DNA of 64,000 nucleotides from Streptomyces pseudovenezuelae (lineage in GTDB: Bacteria; Actinomycetota; Actinomycetes; Streptomycetales; Streptomycetaceae). Made by a program: the position numbers and the translations under genes. The stretch is from the NCBI RefSeq assembly GCF_001513955.1, contig NZ_KQ948150.1:558001-622000 (forward strand). The letters are read 5' to 3'. Shown piece by piece: positions 49,861 through 58,902 of the stretch. Under the pieces are notes generated by a model. The model was not told the origin of the DNA and did no database searches. It saw only the letters and a list, made by a program, of their open reading frames with translations. Positions within the stretch are counted from its first letter, which is position 1, and every line of letters begins with the position of its first letter.

Positions 49861-50463
49861 TCATGGGGAGGCTGTGCGGCGGGCGTAGGCGCGGGCGGCG
49901 CGCGCACGGTCGCCGCAGCGGGTGGAGCACCAGTGACGGCGGCCGTGGCGGAGCAGGTAGCGGTTGCAGGGGGCGGAGCCGCAGGCGGTGAGGCGGTCCG
50001 CGTCGGAGCCTGTGAGCAGGTCGGCGGCGTCGGCGGCGAGGGTGGCCAGGGCATGGTCGACGATCGCGGTGGTCGGGTGCGGGGTGGCGCGGTAGGGGCC
50101 GGTTCTGTCATCCCACTGCAGCAACGGAGCGGTGGGAACGCGGGTCATCGCGTCGTTGACGGCCCTGACCGCGGCGGGGAGGGCAGGCAGTCCTTCGGCG
50201 CGGGCGGCGAACAGTGATCTGATCTGTTCGCGCAGCGAGCGCAGTTGCGTCGCGCACATCTCCCGCATGCCGACGTCGACCGGTGCGAGACCACGTTCCG
50301 TCAGCCAGTGGTTTGCCTGCGCGGGAGTGCCCAGAAGATCGACCGTGTGCCCGCCCGTCAGCGCGATCGCGCTGTTGGCGAGAGCGAGAGAGAGGTGCTC
50401 TTCCTCGCCCTGAGCGGGCGGCAGGCCGGGCTGGTCGATCAAGGGCTCCTTCATATTCCTCAT
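49861..50463 (-). CDS. CGNR zinc-finger / ABATE-domain protein (putative regulator)
   Basis: This is a 200-residue protein with a C-terminal CGNR-type zinc finger: Cys in ACGSAPCNRYLL and the pair in HWCSTRCGDRARAARAYAR. The N-terminal part matches the stress-induced ABATE-like region (LALANSAIALTGGHTVDLLG ... LREQIRSLFAARAEG). It is divergent from the metallo-hydrolase gene, an arrangement common in Streptomyces where the CGNR protein is thought to regulate its neighbour. ATG 50454 is an alternative start with GAGG just before it. Confidence 0.85.
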   Translation of the reverse strand: MRNMKEPLIDQPGLPPAQGEEEHLSLALANSAIALTGGHTVDLLGTPAQANHWLTERGLAPVDVGMREMCATQLRSLREQIRSLFAARAEGLPALPAAVRAVNDAMTRVPTAPLLQWDDRTGPYRATPHPTTAIVDHALATLAADAADLLTGSDADRLTACGSAPCNRYLLRHGRRHWCSTRCGDRARAARAYARRTASP

Positions 50464-50481
50464 GGTAAGGCTTGCGGGTAT

Positions 50482-50511
50482 CCGTGAGAAGCGGCTACCG
50501 TCGTCTCACGG
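50482..50511. promoter_or_regulatory. Inverted repeat between the CGNR and metallo-hydrolase genes
   Basis: CCGTGAGA (50482-50489) and TCTCACGG (50504-50511) form a perfect 8-base inverted repeat with a 14-base spacer in the divergent promoter. It is the likely operator of the CGNR protein. Confidence 0.6.
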
Positions 50512-50540
50512 TTAAAAGACATCCATCCGTGAGGTGCTTC

Positions 50541-51332
50541 ATGTCTGCTCGTCCCTCAACGACCACCCCGTTTCCCGTCCGGGTCTTCGGCGGCCCGACC
50601 GCCCTCTTCGAGTACGGCGGCCTGCGGTTCCTGACCGATCCGACCTTCGACGCCCCGGGCGACTACGCCCGTCCCGACGGCCGATTCCTCACCAAGACCG
50701 CCCCCTCCAGCGGAGCCCCCGCCGATCTCGGCTCCATCGATGTGGTCCTGCTCTCGCACGACGAGCACCCCGACAACCTGGACACCTCCGGCCGGTCCCT
50801 CCTTGCCGAGGTCGCGCTCACCCTCACCACCCCCGGCGGCGCAGAACGCCTCAAGAACGGGGCCAAGGGCCTGGCCGACTGGGAATCCATCGAGCTGACC
50901 CGCCCCGACGGCGGCACGATCACCGTGACCGGCGTTCCCGCCATCCACGGCCCCGGCCCGCGTGAACAGGTCGAGCCGGTCACCGGGCAGGTCGTCGGCT
51001 TCGTCCTGACCGGAGAGGATCTGCCGACCGTCTACGTCAGCGGCGACAACGCGTCCCTCGACGTGGTCAAGGAGATCGCCGAGCGCTTCGCCCCCATTGA
51101 CACCGCACTCCTCTTCGCCGGTGCCCCCCGCTTCCCCGAACTCTTCGACAACCAGGTGATCGTCCTGAGCAGCGCCCAGGCTGCCGAGGCCGCCCAACTC
51201 CTCGGCGCCCGCCGCGTGATTCCCGTCCACTACGACAGCTGGGCCCACTTCACCGAAGGCCGTGACGAGCTGGTCGCCGCCTTCACCGCCGCCGGTCTGG
51301 CCGACCGCCTGGACTGGGGTCGGCGCGACTGA
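50541..51332 (+). CDS. Metallo-beta-lactamase-fold hydrolase, UlaG-like
   Basis: This is a 263-residue protein. The metal motif is SHDEHPDNLD, the HxxH/D-N-L-D variant of UlaG-like lactamase-fold proteins, followed by GVPAIHGPGP, SGDNASLD and IPVHYDSWAHF for the remaining ligands. ATG 50541 has GAGG at about 9 bases. Physiological substrate unknown. Divergent from the CGNR regulator. Confidence 0.88.
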   Translation: MSARPSTTTPFPVRVFGGPTALFEYGGLRFLTDPTFDAPGDYARPDGRFLTKTAPSSGAPADLGSIDVVLLSHDEHPDNLDTSGRSLLAEVALTLTTPGGAERLKNGAKGLADWESIELTRPDGGTITVTGVPAIHGPGPREQVEPVTGQVVGFVLTGEDLPTVYVSGDNASLDVVKEIAERFAPIDTALLFAGAPRFPELFDNQVIVLSSAQAAEAAQLLGARRVIPVHYDSWAHFTEGRDELVAAFTAAGLADRLDWGRRD

Positions 51333-51462
51333 GCTCAGGCAAGGCGCCCAACCTGCCCAACTCGGCACTGACCAGGCCGGAGTCCCCGCCGGGGAGGCCG
51401 AAGTCGTGACCCTCCCAGAGCACGTCTGGGCGCAATGCGTCCACGTGTCGCCGTGCGGTGGC

Positions 51463-52761
51463 TCAGGACTGCGCGGTGAGCTGGAAGTCCTGCGCCGCCG
51501 AACCGTCGCAGGCCCGCTGGGTGAGCTGGACACTGTTCGTCGCCGCCGCGGCGGCCGTCAGGCATTTGCCGCTGTGCCGGGCGACGAAGTGATAGCGCCC
51601 GCTTGTCGCGCGCACCGGCCGCCACTGCTGATTCGTGCCGCCGGAGTAGGCCCACAGCTGCAACGGCGCATTGTCCGCCGTCGAGCGGTCGGTCACGTCG
51701 ATCACTTGCGCGGGGTTGTTGCGGGCGGTGATCTGCATGTACCCGCTGTCGCTGCTTCGGAACTGGAACTGCTGCGCTGTCGTGCTGTTGCAGGCGTACT
51801 GCTGGATGGCCGTCCCGTTCGCGGTGGCGGCCGAACGGGCGTCCACGCACGTGCCGTTGCCGACGTTCTGCACGGTGTACCAGGCGGTCTCCGAGATCTG
51901 GTCGCCGGTCGGTGGGGTCGTGGTGCCGCCCCCGCCCAGCCACTTGAGCCCGTCCAGCAGGAACCGGTTCTGGGTGGCGCTGGCGAACGTGGAGGACAGT
52001 CGCGTGTTGGTCGTGTAGCTCATCGCGTTGTGGCCGAAGTTCGCGTACAGCATCCTGTACTTCGTGTTGGTCCACAGGATCGGGTAATAGCCGCTGTACC
52101 AGGACTGGTCGGGGTCCGTGCCGACCGGGAAACTGCTGGGGTCGATCGAGGCCAGGATCTTGATGTCGGGGTTCTGCCGCAGATCCCTGGACCAGCTGTA
52201 CCACTCGCTGACCGACGAGGTGAACGTGGCCGGCAGGTTGGCGGTGGCCGGGTTCGTGTGATCCTCCACCTTCAGGGTCACCGCTGTCGGCCCCCACGTG
52301 TTGGATGCGAAGTTGCCCGAGCCGAGGAACGTGTTGTGGTACCACGACCAGCTTGCCGCGTCGGTCGTGAACGCCGAGACATGAAAGCCCATGAAGCCAC
52401 CCCCACCCCTCATGTACGCCTCAAAACCCGACCGTTGGGTGGACGTCTGCGGCAAGTCGTCCAGGAAGAGAACGACTTGGTAGGCGTTGACGCCACCGTT
52501 GGCGAGCAGGTCCCAGTTGGTGCTGGCCGTGTAGGTGAAACCGTTGGCCGCCGCCTGCTGCGGGAACCAGGCGTTCGCCTCCTTGTCGAAGTCGATGTGT
52601 GCCGCGTCGTAAGTGCCGCTGTAGAGGGCGAGGACCTTGAACGGCGTCGCGGCGCTGTTCGCCTGTGCGACGGGCGGTACGGCCGCGAGGCCCAGCAGCG
52701 TGGCCAGCAGGAGCAGGACCCGCAGCAGAGGTCGGATGGAGCCGGATCGGACAGTACTCAT
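51463..52761 (-). CDS. Secreted ThuA-like protein with C-terminal ricin-type lectin domain
   Basis: This is a 432-residue protein with a signal peptide (LLRVLLLLATLLGLAAV ... AQANS). Residues about 38-275 are a ThuA-like (trehalose utilisation, glutamine-amidotransferase-like) domain: FKVLALYSGTYDAAHIDF, GGGGFMGFHVSAF. After a GGGGTTTPPTGD linker, residues about 295-432 form a ricin B-lectin domain with QW-type repeats (CVDARSAATANGTAIQQYAC, NQQWRPV). This architecture is seen in actinobacterial carbohydrate-active enzymes, but the ThuA reaction is not known. It is co-directional with the GH18 gene. Confidence 0.88.
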   Translation of the reverse strand: MSTVRSGSIRPLLRVLLLLATLLGLAAVPPVAQANSAATPFKVLALYSGTYDAAHIDFDKEANAWFPQQAAANGFTYTASTNWDLLANGGVNAYQVVLFLDDLPQTSTQRSGFEAYMRGGGGFMGFHVSAFTTDAASWSWYHNTFLGSGNFASNTWGPTAVTLKVEDHTNPATANLPATFTSSVSEWYSWSRDLRQNPDIKILASIDPSSFPVGTDPDQSWYSGYYPILWTNTKYRMLYANFGHNAMSYTTNTRLSSTFASATQNRFLLDGLKWLGGGGTTTPPTGDQISETAWYTVQNVGNGTCVDARSAATANGTAIQQYACNSTTAQQFQFRSSDSGYMQITARNNPAQVIDVTDRSTADNAPLQLWAYSGGTNQQWRPVRATSGRYHFVARHSGKCLTAAAAATNSVQLTQRACDGSAAQDFQLTAQS

Positions 52762-52917
52762 TCTCTGGTCGTGCCTTTCCGTGTGATCTACGGGTAGGTG
52801 CTCAGCGGGCGACGGCTGCCGCAGTCGGATGGCTTGCCGACGTCCGGCTGCCCGGCACCTGGTGACCGGCCGCCGCCATGAGCGCTCTCGGCAGGGGCGG
52901 CGGCGGTCGTGCGTACG

Positions 52918-54291
52918 TCAGCCGGTGTACCGGGCGAAGATGCTGGTGAACTGCCAGTTGCTCTGGCTCACTCCCGAGCAGGTGTCGTCGTTCGGGTAGG
53001 CGCCCGGGCAGGGCCGGTCGCGGTTCGCGGACCAGAACGTCAACCGCGCCAGGTGATGGGCCTGCGCGTAGCCGAGGATGGTCTGGAAGTCGGCGGTGGT
53101 GACGGTCTCGTGGTCGTCGGTGATGCCGTTCATCGACGAGATGCCCATGTCGCGGTAGGCCGCGTCGTCGCTGTAGCCGTACGCGTTCTTCAGAGCGGTC
53201 TTCAGTCCCTCGGCCGCCCGCTGCGTGAGCGTGCCCATGTTCTGGCCCGCGCCGCCGAAGTCGAACGGCATGATCGTCCAGGCGTCCACCGTCAGCCCGG
53301 AGGATGCGGCCCGGTTGATCAGACTCGTGTCGGGGCCGCTCTGCCCGGTGCCGATGGTGACGTACACCTTGATGCCCGGGTTGTTGGCCTTGACAGCCTT
53401 GAGCGCGTCCACGGTCCGCTGCTGCACGGTGCCGTTGCTGTACGCGTCGGCCTCCAGGTCGATGTCGATCGCCTTCAGCGAGTAGGCGCTGATGACCTTC
53501 TGGTACGCCGCCGCCAGCTCGCCGGCGCTGGAGCAGGAGCTCTCCAGCTTGTTGCCGCTGTAGCCGCCGAAGGACGGGATGACATCGCCGCCGTTCGCCC
53601 GCACGGTGTTGATCGTCTGCTGGTCGACTCCGCCCGTCAGCGCCCGGCCGCCGTCCCACTGCGGGTTGCAGTAGCCGTTGCTCAGGACGAACGCCAGCGT
53701 GAACCACTTCACGCCCGTCGCGTTCATGACATTCGTTGGGCTGGGTGGATTGCCCCACCCGTTGTAGAGGTACGGTGCCACGGCCATCGGCGCGGAGCTC
53801 GGGGGAGTCGTACCGCCGTCGGCGGCGGGCGCGTTCCACTTCTGGTTGGCGGCTCCGGTGCAGGTCCAGAGCTGAGTGCGGGTGCCGTTGGCGGAGGAGC
53901 TGCCGGTGACGTCCAGACACTTGCCGGCGGCCGGGTTGACGATGTCCCTCGCGGCGCTGACCGTCCACTTCTGGTTGGCGCCGCCGCTGCAGGTCCAGAG
54001 CTGGAGTTGGGCGCCGTTGGCTGTCGAACTTCCGGTGACATCAAGGCACTTGCCGAGGGCCCGGATGGTTCCGTCGGCACCGACCGTCCACTGCTGGGCG
54101 GCGGTGCCGTTGCAGTCGTAGACCTGTACGGCCGTACCGTCGACCGCACTCGCACCGGCCACGTCGAGACACTTGCCGGCCAGGCCGGTGATCGTGCCGG
54201 TGGCTGCCGAGGCGGAGGGGGCTGCGAGGGTGCCGACGGCGGCGAAGCCGAGCGAGAGGGCGAGCGCGCAGCGCAGGGCGAGGCGTTGCAT
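52918..54291 (-). CDS. Secreted GH18 chitinase-like protein with N-terminal ricin-type lectin domain
   Basis: This is a 457-residue protein from ATG 54291 with a signal peptide ending about PSASA. Residues about 32-155 are a ricin B-lectin with three repeats (KCLDVAGASAVDGTAVQVYD, KCLDVTGSSTANGAQLQLWT, KCLDVTGSSSANGTRTQLWT). Then a TTPPSSAP linker and a GH18 barrel with catalytic motif KAIDIDLEAD: the Glu acid and two Asp are present but the first Asp of DxxDxDxE is Lys, so activity or specificity may differ. Chitin or peptidoglycan-type GlcNAc polymers are the expected targets. An in-frame ATG 54360 would hide the signal peptide and is rejected. Confidence 0.88.
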   Translation of the reverse strand: MQRLALRCALALSLGFAAVGTLAAPSASAATGTITGLAGKCLDVAGASAVDGTAVQVYDCNGTAAQQWTVGADGTIRALGKCLDVTGSSTANGAQLQLWTCSGGANQKWTVSAARDIVNPAAGKCLDVTGSSSANGTRTQLWTCTGAANQKWNAPAADGGTTPPSSAPMAVAPYLYNGWGNPPSPTNVMNATGVKWFTLAFVLSNGYCNPQWDGGRALTGGVDQQTINTVRANGGDVIPSFGGYSGNKLESSCSSAGELAAAYQKVISAYSLKAIDIDLEADAYSNGTVQQRTVDALKAVKANNPGIKVYVTIGTGQSGPDTSLINRAASSGLTVDAWTIMPFDFGGAGQNMGTLTQRAAEGLKTALKNAYGYSDDAAYRDMGISSMNGITDDHETVTTADFQTILGYAQAHHLARLTFWSANRDRPCPGAYPNDDTCSGVSQSNWQFTSIFARYTG

Positions 54292-54518
54292 GGTCAGGGA
54301 CCTTTCGTCCAATGGTGGGGGTGGACGCCGCCTACGTTGATGGCGGTGAGAGGTGAACACGGATGTTCACGTATGTGTGCATGGGATGCATGCATGGAAG
54401 GTCTGTTGGCTGGTGAACTTAAAGGTCTACACCAAAGCCGTCAAGAGATATGACCGGGGAAGTCCGCACGGACGGTACTGAGTTGAGAAGTTGTAGGCGC
54501 GGCGGGGATGCGCGACGG

Positions 54519-54779
54519 GTGAATGCGTTCCGTTGGGAGGTCACGCCGTCCGCGGAGGAGTTGGCGGCCGGCGACCTCTACGAGCACCTGTGTCGGCAGC
54601 GCGGGGTGCGTGTCCGGGAGTCCGTGCAGGCGATCGAGCCGACTGTCGTCACCCGTGCCGAAGCGGAACTGCTCGATGTGCCGGAGCTGTCCTGGGCGCT
54701 GCTGTTCGAGCGGCTCACGTCGTCTCCGGGTGGCGTCCGAGCTGATGGGGTGGCGCGGTGGCAGCGGGGCCGAGGGTGA
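54519..54779 (+). pseudogene. UTRA-domain remnant of a GntR/HutC regulator
   Basis: The frame reads DLYEHLCRQRGVRVRESVQA and TRAEAELLDVPELSWALLFE, the pattern of the UTRA ligand domain of GntR/HutC regulators, where REAIEP...AEAELLGVP...LLVER is typical. The DNA-binding N-terminus is missing and the end is Arg-rich and truncated, so it is a remnant. It lies divergently upstream of the GH18 gene; DasR, a UTRA-type regulator, controls chitinases in Streptomyces, so a local regulator may have been lost here (inference). Confidence 0.6.
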
Positions 54780-55022
54780 GCCAGGCGGGGCTGCGAGGCG
54801 GCCCGGCTTGTATGCGGAGCGCTGTGGCCGCGCAGATCGGACCAGCCGGGCCGCATCGGCTTCTGCCTGTATTTGGCGGGTCGTCGACGTGGTCGCCGCT
54901 CTATCTGTCGGAGCGGTAGTTAGGTTGCCGCCACGTTCCGTCCCCCCGCCCACCCAGGTGACGCGGTTGCTGCCGAGTTTGCCGCGGTCGGGACGCCCGC
55001 CCCACACCCGGGTTTCAGATGG

Positions 55023-55646
55023 TCAGAATGCGCGTCCAGGCTCGACGCCTGGCGGGAAGCCGTGGATCCCAGGGGCGGTGACGGAGCCGTCCTCGATCAG
55101 TGGCGGACAGACGCTCCAGTCGGCGGCGATGCGCATCACCTGATGCTCGGTCGGCATGGCGTCGTGCCAAGCGTCCCATTCGGCGTCTCCCCAGTCCTGC
55201 CGGACCTCTTCGCAGCCCACCAGCCCGACGCCGAGCTCTCTTTCGATGGCGGTGGGTTCTCCCAGGCGCAGGGGAACGTCACCGCTCATTCCGATGTAGC
55301 AGTAGGCGCGGGTCAATTCACCCAATTCGACTTTGGCCCAGGCGTGGTACTCGCCGATGCGGTCGGTGGCGAAGTACTGAAAGTCCCCGATGCGCGCGGC
55401 CAACGCAAGCAGCCAGTCGGGGAAATCCGGGCGCGTGGCATCGGTCTCGTGCGAGAGATGGATCCTGCCGTGGGCGAGTGTCCACTCCGGGACGGGTCTC
55501 GCCACGAAGACGCCTTGCTGGTAGGCGAGTTCGGTGCCGGTCTCCCAGTCAATGCACTGTCGGTGCTGCAGGTCGAGGGCGTCGGCCACCTCCTCCGGCC
55601 CGGCGTCGCGCACCGCGAGCCATGACGTCTTGAAGCCGAAGGACAT
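55023..55646 (-). CDS. Hypothetical protein
   Basis: This is a 207-residue soluble protein (MSFGFKTSWLAVRDAGPEEV). It is rich in Trp and acidic residues, with no signal or membrane span. Similar proteins are frequent in Streptomyces without an assigned function; they contain the AVRDAGPEEVADAL opening and a WDAWHDAMP-like motif. ATG 55646 is preferred over GTG 55658. No clear operon partner. Confidence 0.7.
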   Translation of the reverse strand: MSFGFKTSWLAVRDAGPEEVADALDLQHRQCIDWETGTELAYQQGVFVARPVPEWTLAHGRIHLSHETDATRPDFPDWLLALAARIGDFQYFATDRIGEYHAWAKVELGELTRAYCYIGMSGDVPLRLGEPTAIERELGVGLVGCEEVRQDWGDAEWDAWHDAMPTEHQVMRIAADWSVCPPLIEDGSVTAPGIHGFPPGVEPGRAF

Positions 55647-55893
55647 GATTGCTCCCACCGTGGTATTCCAGAACCATGCGGGATCTTCGCAGACGGCACT
55701 GACAACGACGGTGTCTGCTCGCTGCCGGCTCTCTTCGATGGCGATGGGTCAGCGGACGGCCGCATTGTCGAGCACAGGGGACGGGGTCAGGTAGGGGATG
55801 CAATGCGGTCACCTATCCGATATCGACGTCCATTGCCGCCGGCGCCTTGGGATCGGCGACTGGCGCGCGGCCACTCGGCGCAACCCCTTCGAC

Positions 55894-56256
55894 CTACTCA
55901 GGAATGACCAGTCCACGCTCGCGCAGCTGAGGCAGACAGATATCGAGGCAGGCTTGTGCCGAGATGGCATCAGTACGCACGAGCAGGTCCTCGTGGAAAG
56001 GGCCACCGCTTGCGACGAAGGTCCACGATCTCACTCCGTCACGCATGCGTTCCGCATCCGCCTTGAACAGCACGGTGACTCCCTGCTCGGCCAACGCCGC
56101 CATGACACGCACTACGTCGACCACCGTTCCACCCCACCTGCTCGTATAGGCGACTAACGCTACCTGGGCCACGCAGGGCCCGAGTTGACGGCAGACGAGG
56201 TCAGCTGTCCGGCTGAAGTTTAGGAGTGAGGCGACGGTGCCGCCGCTCCACCACAA
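55894..56256 (-). CDS. Small hypothetical protein
   Basis: This is a frame of up to 120 residues with protein-like character (QVALVAYTSRWGGTVVDVVR, AALAEQGVTVLFKADAERM). I recognise no family. The start is uncertain (TTG 56256 opens the frame; later GTG codons exist). Third-position bias is weaker than in core genes, so it may be recently acquired or decaying. Confidence 0.45.
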   Translation of the reverse strand: MWWSGGTVASLLNFSRTADLVCRQLGPCVAQVALVAYTSRWGGTVVDVVRVMAALAEQGVTVLFKADAERMRDGVRSWTFVASGGPFHEDLLVRTDAISAQACLDICLPQLRERGLVIPE

Positions 56257-56507
56257 GCTCGGGCGCCACCAGCGTGACGTCCAGCTTTCCTGGATGCCCC
56301 GTCAGGTGCCCGCTCGTGAGCGGCTGGCTGATCGTGGACGCGCACCTGTGGCAGTGATCAACGGATGCTCAGCGACACGTGGACACAGCGCGCCCAGTGT
56401 CAGCATCAGGGCCCGTGTCGATGGTGAGTGATACCGGTGTCGGCATGCTTCGGACCTGTCCGGCTGACCACTCACCGACGTCACACGGCCCAGGCGAGGA
56501 TGGGCGC

Positions 56508-57269
56508 ATGAACAACAGTCCCAGCGGAGTACCCACGAAGCTCTACCCGGATCTGGTCGGACCGGGTGGCCTGGTCGAAGCGTTGGCTCGCGCGATGCCT
56601 CCGCGCGAGCACTGTGTCGAGCTCCTGACTCCCGTCGAGGGGTTCGATCCTGCGGTCGCTGCGTGCTGCGCCCGTGGGGAGGCGCGGTTCGCCGTGTACG
56701 CGACCAACCGCGAGGAACGCGAGTTCCGTTTCGAGATATCAAGCGACACCGGCTGGCCATGGGGTGCCTTCGGGAGCACCCCCGACCTCGCGGTGGTAGC
56801 GGCAATCCTGCACGCCTGGTGCGGTGGCGCGTCGATCCACCGACTGCGGAGGGATTGGCCGTTTCTCGCGGATAACCCGCTGGACGCGGCACCGCCGGGG
56901 AGAGTGGTGTCGACCGCTTGGCGGCTGACTTTGGAACGCTCGCGGGTGATCCGGCTCGGCGACGCCGAACTGGCCGAGGCTCTGTACGCGCAGCCGACGC
57001 TGCGCGTGTTCTTCCCGTTTCCGTCGCACGGCCAGTTCAGCCTGCTGAGCAGCACTGCGGATCCATTCCACGAGGAGGTCCCGCGGGTGAGACCAGCGAG
57101 AGACAACTTGTGGGACGTGGTCACACCACCGTCGCGGCAAGCACAGACACATGTGCTCGAAACCCGGCTCACTGCTCGGGAGGCCGCGGCATTGGTGGCC
57201 GCGAACGTCCCCGCAGGCAGCGGTCCGGCCATCGAGGGAGGATGGCCGACCGACCCCGCTACTGCCTGA
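56508..57269 (+). CDS. DUF6193-like protein
   Basis: This is a 253-residue protein starting at ATG 56508, preceded by a GCGAGGA. The C-terminal segment LYAQPTLRVFFPFPSHGQFS and DNLWDVVTP follow the pattern of the actinobacterial DUF6193 family, sometimes annotated as natural-product related. The N-terminal half (YATNREEREFRFEISSDTGW, HAWCGGASIHRLRRDWPFLA) also fits. No catalytic motif is evident. Confidence in the family name is moderate. Confidence 0.7.
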   Translation: MNNSPSGVPTKLYPDLVGPGGLVEALARAMPPREHCVELLTPVEGFDPAVAACCARGEARFAVYATNREEREFRFEISSDTGWPWGAFGSTPDLAVVAAILHAWCGGASIHRLRRDWPFLADNPLDAAPPGRVVSTAWRLTLERSRVIRLGDAELAEALYAQPTLRVFFPFPSHGQFSLLSSTADPFHEEVPRVRPARDNLWDVVTPPSRQAQTHVLETRLTAREAAALVAANVPAGSGPAIEGGWPTDPATA

Positions 57270-57388
57270 CTCAGGCATCGAGCACTCCTGAGCGGGCCAA
57301 GCCGGCGCCTCAAGCAGCCGTTCGCGCTTGGGCGGCGTCGGGCCTGGCCGTCAAGCCGAGCTGTGCGCCCGAGCGGTCGGCGAAGGGC

Positions 57389-57772
57389 TCAGCACTCGCC
57401 GCCCCACACCGCGCTGTGCAGGGTGACAGAACCCACGAAGTTGGTGGCGTTGATGTCGCCCGGGTAGTGCAGGCATTCCTTGACATTGCCGCCAGGGGCG
57501 GAGACGTCGATCCAGATGTGGTCCGCGCCCGGCCAGGGAACCCCGTTGTTGACGATGGTCATGCCCTGGTTCGAGTGCAGGTCGTACAGGTTCCCCGTCG
57601 ACTTCCACGTCGGCTGGCCCCAGGCCACGTCGTTGTTCCAGACGCACACGTAGCCCCTGGGACAATCCTCCTGGGCTGCTGAGGCCGCCGGCGCCGAAGC
57701 CACAACCGTGGCTGTCGTCATGAGCAGCGCCGCGACGCCCAAGCCCGCCTTCCGGCGAAACCCTGCCTTCAC
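57389..57772 (-). CDS. Secreted peptidase-inhibitor I36-like protein
   Basis: This is a 127-residue protein with a signal peptide (GLGVAALLMTTATVVASAPA, cleavage near ASAA). The mature part begins ECPRG-like (EDCPRGYVCVWNNDVAWG), the typical start of actinobacterial I36 (SMPI-like) beta-gamma-crystallin-type proteins, with four cysteines for two disulfides. It may inhibit a metalloprotease or have a structural role. Divergent from the next secreted protein across a region containing a perfect hairpin. Confidence 0.7.
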   Translation of the reverse strand: MKAGFRRKAGLGVAALLMTTATVVASAPAASAAQEDCPRGYVCVWNNDVAWGQPTWKSTGNLYDLHSNQGMTIVNNGVPWPGADHIWIDVSAPGGNVKECLHYPGDINATNFVGSVTLHSAVWGGEC

Positions 57773-57850
57773 GTCTTCCTCCGTTCGCTCAGTGCCGAGC
57801 GGCTGATGCCCGCCGGGCCACTTCCGAGTGGTCAGCGTCGCGCCTTGTCC

Positions 57851-57890
57851 GAGCTCGTGGTCCCTGACAGACGTCAGGGACCACGAGCTC
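57851..57890. other. Perfect 18-base-pair inverted repeat in a divergent promoter region
   Basis: GAGCTCGTGGTCCCTGAC (57851-57868) and GTCAGGGACCACGAGCTC (57873-57890) flank AGAC. The two neighbouring genes diverge from this point, so a terminator is not needed; it may be an operator, a transcript-stabilising leader structure of the plus-strand gene, or a mobile-element trace. Confidence 0.75.
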
Positions 57891-57967
57891 CCGGGGCCTG
57901 CCTATGGTGCGAGGCGAGGAGCACGCACGCCTCTGGTGAACACCCCCACAGCCTCGAAGGGAACGTC

Positions 57968-58348
57968 ATGCGCAAGATGACCGCGGCACTCGCCGCTGCC
58001 GGGGCACTCGCCCTCGTGGTCACCGTCTCGCAGAGTGCCGCGGCGGAGGGCCACGGCCGCGGCTGGTACGGCGTGTGGGCCGACGGGGTCTACGTCCGCG
58101 ACATCAACGCGGGCAACTGCATCGAGTCGCCGAGCACTTCGAACTGCCCTGTCATCGGCCAGATCAACTCATGGGACGAGGTGCTGGTGTACTGCCAGAT
58201 CCCGGGGCAGTCCGTCGGCGGCAACCCGTACTGGGTGATGGTGTCGCCACGAGGCTGGGACAAGTACGGGATCATGTCCAGCTACTACGTCGAGAACAGC
58301 ACCAACTGGATCGACGGTGTACCCGGCCCGAGCGGCTGCGTCATCTAG
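57968..58348 (+). CDS. Small secreted protein, SH3-like
   Basis: This is a 126-residue protein with a signal peptide (ALAAAGALALVVTVSQSAAA). The mature part (GVYVRDINAGNCIES ... VLVYCQIPGQSVGGNPYWVM ... GIMSSYYVENSTNWIDGVPG) resembles actinobacterial SH3-like secreted proteins, with two probable disulfides. Function unknown. Its ATG at 57968 lacks a strong ribosome site (AAGGGAA about 9 bases before). Confidence 0.75.
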   Translation: MRKMTAALAAAGALALVVTVSQSAAAEGHGRGWYGVWADGVYVRDINAGNCIESPSTSNCPVIGQINSWDEVLVYCQIPGQSVGGNPYWVMVSPRGWDKYGIMSSYYVENSTNWIDGVPGPSGCVI

Positions 58349-58608
58349 GGATAGCGTCCGCGACCACTCCAACCCCGCCCGAGAGTCCGGTCTGCACGAC
58401 ACCGTTCTTTTGGCAGGCCGACCGCTCAGCGACCCACACGGACAAGCCTGGCCTCGCTTGCGTTCATACGCGTGGTGAATTGAGATCGGCGACGTGTTGC
58501 CCTTCTTGTCGATGATCTTGGGCGATAGCGGATGCACCTGGGTGGGGCCGGCCGGTGCACAGCTGCGGTGGCCGTACTGGTTCTCGGCTCCGTCGACTCG
58601 TCGTTGCG

Positions 58609-58902
58609 CTACCGCCTGCCACTTGCATGAGTCTGGCAAGGTAGGCGTTTGAGCCACCAGGTCGCGAGCGGATAGGTAATCGCTGCGGCAATGAGTCCCG
58701 TCAGCGCGGTGACTGTGTGCTCGTACTCGGGAAGCAACTGGCTGACAGGCTGGAAGTCCAGCATCTGGGTGCCCCAGAAGGCCGCGAAGGCTGCGAACAG
58801 GCCGCCTTCCGACTCTTTGGTCCGCCGCCTCTTGCCCGCCGGAACGTGTGCGGGTGGGCGGCTGAGTTGGCCGTCCGGAGATGGCGCGAAAGCATCGGTC
58901 AC
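58609..58902 (-). CDS. Small putative membrane protein
   Basis: This is a 97-residue frame from GTG 58902. A charged N-terminal half is followed by hydrophobic segments (LFAAFAAFWGTQML and TALTGLIAAAITYPLATWWL). No family recognised. Codon bias is weaker than usual, which suits the decayed accessory character of 58-63 kb. Confidence 0.45.
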   Translation of the reverse strand: MTDAFAPSPDGQLSRPPAHVPAGKRRRTKESEGGLFAAFAAFWGTQMLDFQPVSQLLPEYEHTVTALTGLIAAAITYPLATWWLKRLPCQTHASGRR

